From positions 1-13,907 of the forward strand of contig JBDHRV010000095.1 of the NCBI GenBank assembly GCA_039807745.1: a DNA stretch of 13,907 nucleotides, in the 5' to 3' direction. Position 1 is the stretch's first letter, and every line of letters starts with the position of its first letter. This DNA comes from JAEUMW01 sp039807745. Its GTDB lineage: Bacteria; Pseudomonadota; Gammaproteobacteria; Burkholderiales; JAEUMW01. Shown here in pieces: positions 7,460 through 13,907 of this stretch. Both the position numbers and the translations under genes were made by a program. The notes below the pieces were generated by a model, which worked only from the letters and a program-made list of their open reading frames with translations, did no database searches and was not told the DNA's origin.

Positions 7460-8377
7460 TCAGGGTATCGCGACTTCCGACACCAGCTTGCGCGAGAGTT
7501 CCGCGCCGTTCACCCGTGCGAGTTCGCTCGTCGTCTGCAGCCGATGCCCGATCACGCCGGGCAGCACCGTCTGCACGTCTTCGGGGAGCACCTGGTCGCG
7601 GCCTTCCATCAGCGCCCAGGCGCGTGCGCTGGCGAGCAATGCCAGGCCCGCGCGCGGGGACAGGCCGGCGATGAAATCGGGCGAGCGACGCGAATGCTCG
7701 ATCAGCGCCTGCACATAGTCGAGCAGCGCCGGTGAGGCGTGGATGCCGGTCACCTGCCGCTGCAGCGACACGAGATTCTCGGGACGCAGTTTCGGTTGCA
7801 GGTTCGCGATGAGATCGCGGCGGTCCGCGCCCTCGAGCAGCGAGCGTTCCGCCGTGCGGTCCGGATACCCGAGGGTGATGCGCATCAGGAAGCGGTCGAG
7901 CTGCGATTCGGGCAGCGGGAAAGTGCCGACCTGGTGCGAGGGATTCTGCGTGGCGATGACGAAGAACGGTTGCGGCAGGGGGCGCGTCTCGCCTTCGACG
8001 GTGACCTGACGCTCCGCCATCGCCTCGAGCAGGGCGCTTTGCGTTTTCGGCGTGGCGCGGTTCACCTCGTCGGCCAGGATCACCTGCGCGAAGATGGGTC
8101 CGGCGTGAAAGCGAAACTCGCTGCTCTCGCGGTCGAGGATCGAAACGCCGAGGATGTCGGTCGGCAGAAGATCGGCCGTGAACTGGATGCGCTGGAAGTC
8201 GAGGCCGAGCGAGATTGCGAGCGCGTGGGCGAGCGTGGTCTTGCCAACGCCGGGCAGATCCTCGATCAGAAGATGGCCGCGGGCGAGCAGACAGGCCACC
8301 GCGAGGCGGATTTGTTTTTCCTTGCCGAGGATAACGGCGGAGACCTGCTGAACGACGCTGTCTACGGGCAGGGGCAT
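7460..8377 (-). CDS. MoxR family AAA+ ATPase
   Basis: A chaperone-like AAA+ ATPase of the MoxR group, 305 residues from the ATG at 8377. Walker A is EDLPGVGKTT (about 39-48), Walker B is VILADEVNR (99-107), sensor 1 is ATQNP (142-146), and the family-typical LPESQLDRF follows at 155-163. The frame stays open to a GTG at 8437, adding 20 Pro/Ala-rich residues (325 in all). I prefer 8377 because the extension is low-complexity and unlike the family, but neither start has a strong ribosome site; an AGGGG lies 13 bases before the GTG. It is the first gene of the moxR-DUF58-tgpA operon; 116 bases separate its ATG from the end of the acetyltransferase gene upstream. Confidence 0.93.
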   Translation of the reverse strand: MPLPVDSVVQQVSAVILGKEKQIRLAVACLLARGHLLIEDLPGVGKTTLAHALAISLGLDFQRIQFTADLLPTDILGVSILDRESSEFRFHAGPIFAQVILADEVNRATPKTQSALLEAMAERQVTVEGETRPLPQPFFVIATQNPSHQVGTFPLPESQLDRFLMRITLGYPDRTAERSLLEGADRRDLIANLQPKLRPENLVSLQRQVTGIHASPALLDYVQALIEHSRRSPDFIAGLSPRAGLALLASARAWALMEGRDQVLPEDVQTVLPGVIGHRLQTTSELARVNGAELSRKLVSEVAIP

Positions 8378-8493
8378 CGGCGGGGGTCGACTTCGAGGCG
8401 GGGAAACGGCAGCCGCCGGGTGCAAGTTTGGTGCCACGGATTTATCGCCCCTGCCAAAGACCCACCTCCACGCTGCCGTTCGCCGCGGAGAGA

Positions 8494-11193
8494 CTACAGC
8501 GCGCGCACGCAGCGTTTGAGGTCGGGATCGTCCTCGTTCGGGAGAACCTCGAAGCCGAGCTTCTGCATGAAGCGCAGCATCCTCGTGTTGGAAGTGAGAA
8601 CGTCGCCATCGATCCGGCGCAACCCCTTTTCGCGGGCCGCATCCATCAGGCTCACCATGAGGCGCCCGCCGATGCCGTGGCTATGCCAGTTGTCCGCGAC
8701 CGCGATCGCGAACTCGCACGTATCGCCGCTCGAATTGATGACGTAGCGGGCCACGCCGATCTCCATGTCGCGCCCCTGCTGCTGGGTCACCGCGACGAGC
8801 GCCATCTCGCGGTCGTAGTCGATCTGTGTGAATCGGACCAGCATGCGCTGCGAAAGCTCCCGCACCGTGCTGATGAAGCGATTGTACCGGGACTCCTCCG
8901 ACAGATTGCGCACGAACTCCTGCTCGAGCTCCGCGTCTTCGGGCCGGATCGGGCGGATGACGATCTCGGTGCCGTCGGCGAGCACCAGCGTCTCCGTCAG
9001 GTGCTCGGGGTACGGGCAGATCGCCATATGGGCGTAGCGCCCGAAGAGATCCGGCGAGGGATGGTCGACGACGATGCGCGCGTCGACGGCGATGATGCCT
9101 TCCTCGTCGAGGATCAGCGGGTTGATGTCCATCTCGACGATCCAGGGCAGCTCCGACACCATCTCCGAGACCCGTTCGATCACTTCGACCAGGCCGTCGA
9201 TGTTGGCAGGCGGCATGTTGCGATAGGCGCCGAGCGTCTTCGCTATGCGCGTGCGCTGGATGAGGTCGCGCGCCAGGAAAGCGTTCAAGGGAGGCAGTGC
9301 GACCGCCTGGTCCGCCAGGACCTCGACCAGCGAGCCGCCGGCGCCGAAGCTGATTACCGGCCCGAACTGCGGGTCGGTCACCACCCCGACCATGAGCTCG
9401 CGTCCGTTCTGCTTGACGCCCATCGGCTGAATCGCGATGCCTTCGATGCGGGCGTTCGGCGAGAGGCGCTTCACGCTCGCGATGATGTCCGTGTAGGCGG
9501 CCCGCAGCTCCTGCGCGTTCTGCACGTCGAGCCGCACCCCGCGCGCCTCGGACTTGTGCACGATGTCCGGGGAGCTGATCTTCATCGCCACCGGGAAACC
9601 GAGCTGCTCGGCGTTGACGATCGCCTCGGCGAGCGAGCGGGCCACCACGGTTTTCGCGACCGGAATTCTGAAGGCGGCGAGCAGGGCCTTCGATTCGGTC
9701 TCCGTCAGAATCTTCCGCCGCTCGGCCAGCACCGCTTCGACCAGGATCCGCGCACCCTCGACGTCGGCCGGCTGCTCGTGCGCGATCGGCCCAGGCACCT
9801 GCATGAGCAACTGCTGGTTGCGATAGTAGTTGACGATGTTGCGGAAGGCCTCGACGGCGGGTTCCGGCGTGCGGAACACCGGCATCCCGGCGTCCTGCAG
9901 GACCTGGCGCGCGGCTGCGACATGATCGTCCCCCATCCAGCAAGCGATGAGCGGCTTGCTGCTTTCCTGCCTGAGCGCGATTACCGAGTTCGAAATTGCG
10001 ATCGGGTCGGACATCACCTGCGGCGTATGGATGACCAGCAACCCGTCCATCTGCGGGTCCTGGATGCATGCCCGGACCGCCGCGGTGTAGCGCTCGGGGC
10101 CGGCGTCCTCATGGATGTCGACCGGGTTGTGCACCGGGTGGCCTTCCGGCAGGGCCGTCTGGATGGTTTCCACGGTGGCGGGGGCGAGCTCGGTGACGTG
10201 AATGCCCTGATCGATCGCCCAATCCGCGGCGAGCACGCCCGGACCACCGCCGTTGGACACGATCGCCAGCCGGTCGCCGCAGGGTTTATAGCGCGACGAG
10301 AGGCACTTGGCGGCGGAGAAGAGCTGCGAATAGGTCAACACGCGCACCGCGCCAGCCCGACGCAGCGCCGCATCGAAGATGTCGTCGCGCCCGACCAGCG
10401 AGCCGGAATGGGTGATGGCCGCCCGCAGCCCTGCCGCCCGGCGCCCGGCCTTCACCACGATCACCGGCTTCATGCGTGCGGCGCCGCGCAAGGCAGACAG
10501 AAAGCGCCGGGGACGATTGAAGCCTTCGACGTAGAGCAGAATGCTTTCGGTCTGGGGATCGCTCGTCAGGAAGTCGAGCACGTCGGAAAAGCTCACGTCG
10601 CATCGATTGCCGAGGGAGACGATGGTCGAGAATCCGATGTCGTCGGTGCGCGCCCAGTCGAGCATCGACGTGAGCAGCGCCCCCGACTGGGAAACGAGTG
10701 CGACGCTGCCGGACTTGATGGGTCCCCGAGCCAGAGCGGCATTGAAACCCAGGGCGGGGCGCGCAAGGCCGATCGAATTCGGGCCGAGAAGGCGGATGCC
10801 GCCCTTGCGGGCCACCCCGAGCGTTGCTTCGAGCAAGGCCTGTCCTTGTGGCGAAGAGCGCTGCAGGCCGGGGGTGAGGATCACGGCCGCGGACACGCGG
10901 GCGCGGCGGCAGGACTCCATGACTTCCGGCACCGCTTCCGCTGGCGTGGCGATGACGGCGAGGTCGATCGGCTTGCCGATCTCGTCCACGGACGCATGGC
11001 TCGGCATGCCCAGCACCGTCTCGCGGTTCGGGTTGACGGCGTAGCACTCGCCCTTGAAGTCGCCGCGCAGCAGATTCTCCGCCAGTGCGCGACTGGCGCT
11101 GCCCTCACGCTCGCCGGCGCCGATCAGTGCGACCGACGTGGGACAGAAAAGCTGAGCCAGGTAACGACGCTCGGTGCTATAGAGAGAAGTCAT
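8494..11193 (-). CDS. NDP-forming acyl-CoA synthetase fused to GNAT acetyltransferase (Pat/PatZ-type protein lysine acetyltransferase)
   Basis: A 899-residue fusion with the Pat (Salmonella) / PatZ-YfiQ (E. coli) architecture. In order: CoA-binding Rossmann domain (about 13-106, with GAG at 25-27); succinyl-CoA-ligase-like domains (about 160-460, including SQSGAL at 168-173, THSGSLVG at 261-268 and NGGGPGV at 314-320); ATP-grasp domain (about 485-710, with SPDIVHKSEA at 541-550); GNAT domain (about 735-899). In the GNAT part, E827 (CEFAI) fits the proposed general base, and HSHGIGG at 837-843 is the acetyl-CoA loop. Family members acetylate lysines, classically inactivating acetyl-CoA synthetase. 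H262 and H546 are both present, so acyl-CoA synthetase activity is not excluded. No Shine-Dalgarno site is evident before the ATG. It is divergent from an HDAC-type deacetylase gene. Confidence 0.9.
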   Translation of the reverse strand: MTSLYSTERRYLAQLFCPTSVALIGAGEREGSASRALAENLLRGDFKGECYAVNPNRETVLGMPSHASVDEIGKPIDLAVIATPAEAVPEVMESCRRARVSAAVILTPGLQRSSPQGQALLEATLGVARKGGIRLLGPNSIGLARPALGFNAALARGPIKSGSVALVSQSGALLTSMLDWARTDDIGFSTIVSLGNRCDVSFSDVLDFLTSDPQTESILLYVEGFNRPRRFLSALRGAARMKPVIVVKAGRRAAGLRAAITHSGSLVGRDDIFDAALRRAGAVRVLTYSQLFSAAKCLSSRYKPCGDRLAIVSNGGGPGVLAADWAIDQGIHVTELAPATVETIQTALPEGHPVHNPVDIHEDAGPERYTAAVRACIQDPQMDGLLVIHTPQVMSDPIAISNSVIALRQESSKPLIACWMGDDHVAAARQVLQDAGMPVFRTPEPAVEAFRNIVNYYRNQQLLMQVPGPIAHEQPADVEGARILVEAVLAERRKILTETESKALLAAFRIPVAKTVVARSLAEAIVNAEQLGFPVAMKISSPDIVHKSEARGVRLDVQNAQELRAAYTDIIASVKRLSPNARIEGIAIQPMGVKQNGRELMVGVVTDPQFGPVISFGAGGSLVEVLADQAVALPPLNAFLARDLIQRTRIAKTLGAYRNMPPANIDGLVEVIERVSEMVSELPWIVEMDINPLILDEEGIIAVDARIVVDHPSPDLFGRYAHMAICPYPEHLTETLVLADGTEIVIRPIRPEDAELEQEFVRNLSEESRYNRFISTVRELSQRMLVRFTQIDYDREMALVAVTQQQGRDMEIGVARYVINSSGDTCEFAIAVADNWHSHGIGGRLMVSLMDAAREKGLRRIDGDVLTSNTRMLRFMQKLGFEVLPNEDDPDLKRCVRAL

Positions 11194-11245
11194 GGATGCG
11201 GTAAGTGGTTAGAATCACGGCCTGCGGGACACCCCTCGTGCTGCA

Positions 11246-11272
11246 TTGCAATATTCGTGCGGGGATCATAAT
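11246..11272 (+). promoter_or_regulatory. Candidate promoter for the deacetylase gene, in the spacer shared with the acetyltransferase
   Basis: TTGCAA (11246-11251) and CATAAT (11267-11272) are separated by 15 bases, shorter than the ideal 17. Each resembles a sigma-70 box (four and five of six). They lie in the 172-base spacer between the divergent acetyltransferase and deacetylase genes, which is clearly AT-richer than its surroundings, especially 11291-11330. Other -10-like strings are TAGAAT (11210-11215) and TATAAC (11293-11298), neither with a good -35. I cannot identify an operator or the minus-strand promoter with confidence. Confidence 0.3.
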
Positions 11273-11353
11273 GGACTTTGCTGCTGGCTGGCTATAACAT
11301 TTCGAAAATACAACAAATTTGCCAAGAAAGGGGGCACATCGACCCCGCGCCGG

Positions 11354-11360
11354 AAGGAGG
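11354..11360 (+). promoter_or_regulatory. Strong Shine-Dalgarno site (AAGGAGG) fixing the TTG start of the deacetylase
   Basis: AAGGAGG is the full anti-16S complement and sits five bases before the TTG at 11366. It is the strongest ribosome site in the window. It decides the start of the following gene, because the frame is open upstream to an ATG at 11246 whose extra 40 residues do not resemble the family. Confidence 0.85.
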
Positions 11361-11365
11361 CGCCG

Positions 11366-12289
11366 TTGATTACTGCGTTTATTTCCCACATCGATTGTCT
11401 GGCTCACGATATGGGTTCGTATCATCCCGAGAGTCCCTTGCGGCTGCGCGCTGTCGAAGATCAGCTGATCGCTTCGGGGCTCATCAACTACCTCGACCAT
11501 CGTGACGCTCCGGCGGCAGAGCGGGTCCACCTGGAGCGGGTGCACACCAGGGAGCACGTCGACCGCATCTTCGCGGCGGTGCCAAAAGCCGGCCTCTGTC
11601 ACCTGGATCCGGACACCGCGATGAATCCGTTCTCGCTGCGCGCTGCCCTGCGCGCGGCGGGGGCGGTGGTGTACGCCGTCGATCTCGTGCTCGGCGGGAC
11701 CACGAAGACCGCCTTCTGCTCCGTTCGCCCCCCGGGGCACCATGCGGAGCGCGAGCGGGCCATGGGGTTTTGCTTCTTCAACAACATCGCCGTCGGCGCG
11801 GCCCACGCCCTCGAGCATCATGGGCTCAAGCGCGTGTGCATCGCCGACTTCGACGTGCATCACGGCAACGGCACCGAAGATATCTTCCGGGACGATCCGC
11901 GGGTGCTCATGGTCTCGACTTTCCAGCATCCGTTCTACCCCTACAGCGGGGCGGAGGGCGGTTCGCCGAACATGGTGAACATCCCGCTGCCGGCCTACAC
12001 CGGCGGCGAGCGGTTCCGCAACGCGGTGTCCGAGCACTGGGTGCCGGCGATCGACGCATTCCGGCCCGAGCTCCTGCTGATCTCGGCCGGCTTCGACGCT
12101 CATCGGGACGACGACATGGCATCGATGAGTCTGATCGAGTCCGATTACGCCTGGGTGACGAACACCCTGCTCGATCTTGCGACGAAGTACTGCGGCGGGC
12201 GCGTCGTGTCGGTGCTGGAAGGTGGCTACGAGCTGCATGCGCTCGGGCGCAGCGTCATGACCCATCTCAAGGTGCTGTCGGGCTTGTAG
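11366..12289 (+). CDS. Class II HDAC-like deacetylase (HdaH / AcuC / acetylpolyamine amidohydrolase superfamily)
   Basis: A zinc-dependent amidohydrolase expected to remove acetyl groups from lysine or from small acetylated amines. The 307-residue product, read from the TTG, has all arginase/deacetylase-fold catalytic elements: the His pair H125-H126 in RPPGHHAE; the Asp-His motif ADFDVHHGNGT at 160-170, giving ligands D163 and H165; the third ligand D244 in SAGFDAH; and the catalytic-type Tyr Y288 in EGGYEL. Length and motifs fit bacterial class II HDAC homologues. Divergent placement beside a Pat-type acetyltransferase suggests that it reverses that enzyme's acetylation, as AcuC does for AcuA in Bacillus; this is inference. 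Substrate (protein, polyamine or other) cannot be read from sequence. The gene converges on the Mth938-like gene with a 21-base gap. Confidence 0.92.
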   Translation: MITAFISHIDCLAHDMGSYHPESPLRLRAVEDQLIASGLINYLDHRDAPAAERVHLERVHTREHVDRIFAAVPKAGLCHLDPDTAMNPFSLRAALRAAGAVVYAVDLVLGGTTKTAFCSVRPPGHHAERERAMGFCFFNNIAVGAAHALEHHGLKRVCIADFDVHHGNGTEDIFRDDPRVLMVSTFQHPFYPYSGAEGGSPNMVNIPLPAYTGGERFRNAVSEHWVPAIDAFRPELLLISAGFDAHRDDDMASMSLIESDYAWVTNTLLDLATKYCGGRVVSVLEGGYELHALGRSVMTHLKVLSGL

Positions 12290-12296
12290 CCAGGCG

Positions 12297-12322
12297 CTGC
12301 TCGCCGCGCATCAGCGGAGCAG
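12297..12322. terminator. Hairpin between convergent genes, possible bidirectional terminator
   Basis: The inverted repeat pairs CTGCT with AGCAG and CCGC with GCGG, with a two-base bulge (CG) and a six-base loop GCATCA. It starts seven bases after the deacetylase stop and runs into the last codons of the convergent Mth938-like gene. There is no T-tract on either strand, so classic intrinsic termination is uncertain; the hairpin may only stabilise 3' ends. Confidence 0.3.
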
Positions 12323-12682
12323 GATTGCCGCGGCTACTTTCCTGCCCTCGGTGGCCAGGATGTTGTAGGTGCGGCACGCCGCCATCGCGTCCATGGTTTC
12401 GAGCCCGGTGCCGGTCTGCAGAACGATCCGCTGCAGTGACACCGGCGGAAAACGTAGGCGCGCACCGGTGCCCAGCAGGACCACCTGCACGCCCAGGGTG
12501 GCGAGAAACTCGAAGTGCGCGCTCGCGAGCGCATCGAACGTCGGCGCGTCCCACGGATCGACGATGCGCTCCGGCAGGACCACGAGGCTCGACTCGTGGC
12601 GCACGCCGTTGACGGCAACATAGCCATCGCCGTAGCCCGAGAAGAGATTCAGGCCGGGGGCGGTGGCGAGGTGAAATTTCAT
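12311..12682 (-). CDS. Mth938-like (DUF498/AAMDC) domain protein
   Basis: A small 123-residue protein of the Mth938-like family (related to human AAMDC), whose bacterial function is not established. Visible family features are the N-terminal NLFSGYGDGYVAVNG (15-29), SLVVLPERI and the central VVLLGTGARLRFPP (near 72-85), then MDAMAACRTYNIL and a short C-terminal tail. The frame is open to a GTG at 12706, but I prefer the ATG at 12682: family members start close to the MKFHL segment, and the extra stretch holds the -35 element of the divergent promoter. Neither start has a clear ribosome site. It is divergent from the alaC-type gene, an arrangement I associate with betaproteobacteria. Confidence 0.85.
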   Translation of the reverse strand: MKFHLATAPGLNLFSGYGDGYVAVNGVRHESSLVVLPERIVDPWDAPTFDALASAHFEFLATLGVQVVLLGTGARLRFPPVSLQRIVLQTGTGLETMDAMAACRTYNILATEGRKVAAAILLR

Positions 12683-12697
12683 CGGAGCGGGCGAGAT

Positions 12698-12726
12698 TTG
12701 CGGCACATCGCGGCACGCCCTAGAAT
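12698..12726 (+). promoter_or_regulatory. Candidate sigma-70 promoter of the aminotransferase gene
   Basis: TTGCGG (12698-12703) and TAGAAT (12721-12726) are separated by 17 bases. The -10 matches five of six and the -35 three of six. The predicted start of transcription near 12733 would give a leader of about 36 bases before the ATG at 12769. On the other strand TATGAT (12730-12725) overlaps the -10 and could serve the divergent Mth938-like gene, though without a recognisable -35. Confidence 0.5.
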
Positions 12727-12768
12727 CATAGCTTTTTTCGCTTCACCCAGCCCGTCGCAAACCTCCCC

Positions 12769-13907
12769 ATGGAAGAGTTCAGTCGCATCCGGCGTCTGCC
12801 GCCCTACGTTTTCAACATCACCGGTGAGCTCAAGGCAGCGGCCCGCAAACGCGGCGAGGACATCATCGACTTCGGCATGGGCAACCCGGACGGTGCGACG
12901 CCGAAGCACATCGTCGACAAGCTGATCGAGACCGTGCAACGGCCGGACACGCATCGCTATTCGGTGTCGAAGGGCATCCCGCGGCTGCGCCGGGCAATCT
13001 GCAACTGGTACCGGCAGCGTTACGAAGTCGATCTCGATCCCGACAGCGAGGCGATCGTCACCATCGGCTCGAAGGAAGGGATCGCCCACCTCACGCTCGC
13101 GACGCTGGACACCGGCGACATCGTGCTGGTTCCGAATCCGAGCTACCCGATCCACATCTACGGGCCGGTGATCTCCGGCGCCGACATCCGCCACGTGCCG
13201 ATGGCGCGCGGCGTCGACTTCTTCGAGGAACTGCAGCGGGCGATCCGGGACAGCTATCCGCGGCCCAAGATGCTGATCCTGAATTTCCCCAGCAATCCCA
13301 CCACCCAGTGCGTCGAGCTCTCGTTTTTCGAGCGCGTGGTGGAGCTCGCGCGCGAGCATCACATCTACGTCGTGCACGACCTCGCCTACGCCGACATCGT
13401 CTTCGACGGCTACCGCGCGCCTTCGATCCTGCAGGTGCCGGGTGCGCGCGAAGTCGCGGTCGAGTTTTTCACGCTCTCGAAGAGCTACAACATGCCCGGC
13501 TGGCGTGTCGGGTTCATGGTCGGCAACCGCGATCTCGTCACGGCGTTAAGCCGCATCAAGAGCTATCACGACTACGGCACCTTCACGCCGCTCCAGGTGG
13601 CATCCATCGTGGCGCTCGAGGGCCCGCAGGAGCCCGTGCGCCAGATCTGCCAGACCTACCAGAACCGGCGCGACGTGCTCTGCAAGGGCCTGCAGCAGGT
13701 GGGCTGGGGCGTCGAGGTGCCGAAGGCGACCATGTTCGTCTGGGCGCCGATCCCGGAGCCCTACAAGGCGGCGGGCTCGCTCGAATTCTCGAAAAAGCTC
13801 CTGAACGATGCGAAGGTGGCTGTATCGCCGGGTGTCGGCTTCGGCGAGTATGGCGATGATCACGTCCGCTTCTCTCTCATCGAAAACGAAGCGCGTACCC
13901 GCCAGGC
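12769..13907 (+). CDS. alaC: PLP-dependent aminotransferase, AlaC type (class I/II), 3' end outside the window
   Basis: Fold-type I aminotransferase, probably glutamate-pyruvate (alanine) transaminase. 379 codons are visible with no stop, against about 410 expected, so only the last part is missing. PLP-site residues are in place: N176 in NFPSNPTT, D204 and Y207 in VHDLAYAD, the Schiff-base lysine K238 in TLSKSYNMPGWR, R246, and R367 (HVRFSL) as the expected carboxylate-binding arginine. The N terminus FSRIRRLPPYVF and FGMGNPDGATP are typical of the AlaC/YfdZ subgroup rather than AspC. No good Shine-Dalgarno site precedes the ATG. In many betaproteobacteria the next genes are homoserine dehydrogenase and threonine synthase; that would be to the right and is not visible here. 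Another specificity within the subgroup is possible. Confidence 0.9.
   Translation, partial: MEEFSRIRRLPPYVFNITGELKAAARKRGEDIIDFGMGNPDGATPKHIVDKLIETVQRPDTHRYSVSKGIPRLRRAICNWYRQRYEVDLDPDSEAIVTIGSKEGIAHLTLATLDTGDIVLVPNPSYPIHIYGPVISGADIRHVPMARGVDFFEELQRAIRDSYPRPKMLILNFPSNPTTQCVELSFFERVVELAREHHIYVVHDLAYADIVFDGYRAPSILQVPGAREVAVEFFTLSKSYNMPGWRVGFMVGNRDLVTALSRIKSYHDYGTFTPLQVASIVALEGPQEPVRQICQTYQNRRDVLCKGLQQVGWGVEVPKATMFVWAPIPEPYKAAGSLEFSKKLLNDAKVAVSPGVGFGEYGDDHVRFSLIENEARTRQ

Noticed and set aside
5621..8746. Three further long plus-strand frames opposite tgpA, the DUF58 gene and moxR
   Set aside because: They mirror the third-position bias of the minus-strand genes, show no domain, and have low-complexity Arg/Gln/Glu/His-rich translations.
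8428..11271. A 947-codon open frame on the plus strand, antisense to the acetyltransferase gene
   Set aside because: Its translation is rich in His, Arg, Asp and Gly with no recognisable domain, as expected for the complement of a GC-rich gene. The minus-strand frame is full-length and motif-complete.
11246..11365. N-terminal extension of the deacetylase from the ATG at 11246
   Set aside because: The extra 40 residues are not family-like, and the AAGGAGG site is placed for the TTG at 11366.
13308..13859. A 183-codon open frame in another plus-strand frame near the right end
   Set aside because: It lies wholly inside the aminotransferase gene, whose own frame stays open to the window edge and carries the PLP lysine and the conserved Asn and Arg residues.

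Overview
The window looks like ordinary chromosome from a GC-rich proteobacterium, most likely a betaproteobacterium. The reasons are the base composition, the proteobacterial operon surE-pcm-nlpD-rpoS, and a Mth938-like gene divergent from an alaC-type aminotransferase, an arrangement I associate with betaproteobacteria. I cannot name a genus. There is no insertion sequence, integrase, CRISPR array or phage gene, and no stretch over 300 bases without a gene.

Layout. Bases 1-49 are the 3' part of tRNA-Pro(GGG). A ScpB-type methylmalonyl-CoA decarboxylase follows at 171-950. The stress operon surE-pcm-nlpD-rpoS (1067-4492) is packed with 4-base overlaps or a 2-base gap. It covers nucleotide dephosphorylation, isoaspartate repair, an outer-membrane activator of cell-wall amidases and the stationary-phase sigma factor. 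Convergent to it, on the minus strand, is a three-gene module (8377 down to 4505): MoxR-type AAA+ ATPase, DUF58 protein and TgpA-like membrane transglutaminase.

Next on the minus strand is a 899-residue fusion of an NDP-forming acyl-CoA synthetase with a GNAT acetyltransferase (Pat/PatZ/YfiQ architecture, 8494-11193). Divergent from it across a 172-base AT-richer spacer is a class II HDAC-type deacetylase (11366-12289), started from a TTG codon behind a perfect Shine-Dalgarno site. A possible protein-lysine acetylation writer and eraser therefore share one intergenic region. The window closes with a Mth938-like gene (minus) and a divergent alaC-type aminotransferase that runs off the right edge.

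Most genes belong to recognisable families, and I see no convincing wholly new system. The points most worth a second look are the divergent acetyltransferase/deacetylase pair, the retention of both phospho-histidine candidates in the synthetase half, the doubly degenerate LytM domain of NlpD fused translationally to rpoS, and an 8-base motif TAGAATCA that occurs in three intergenic regions in the same orientation.
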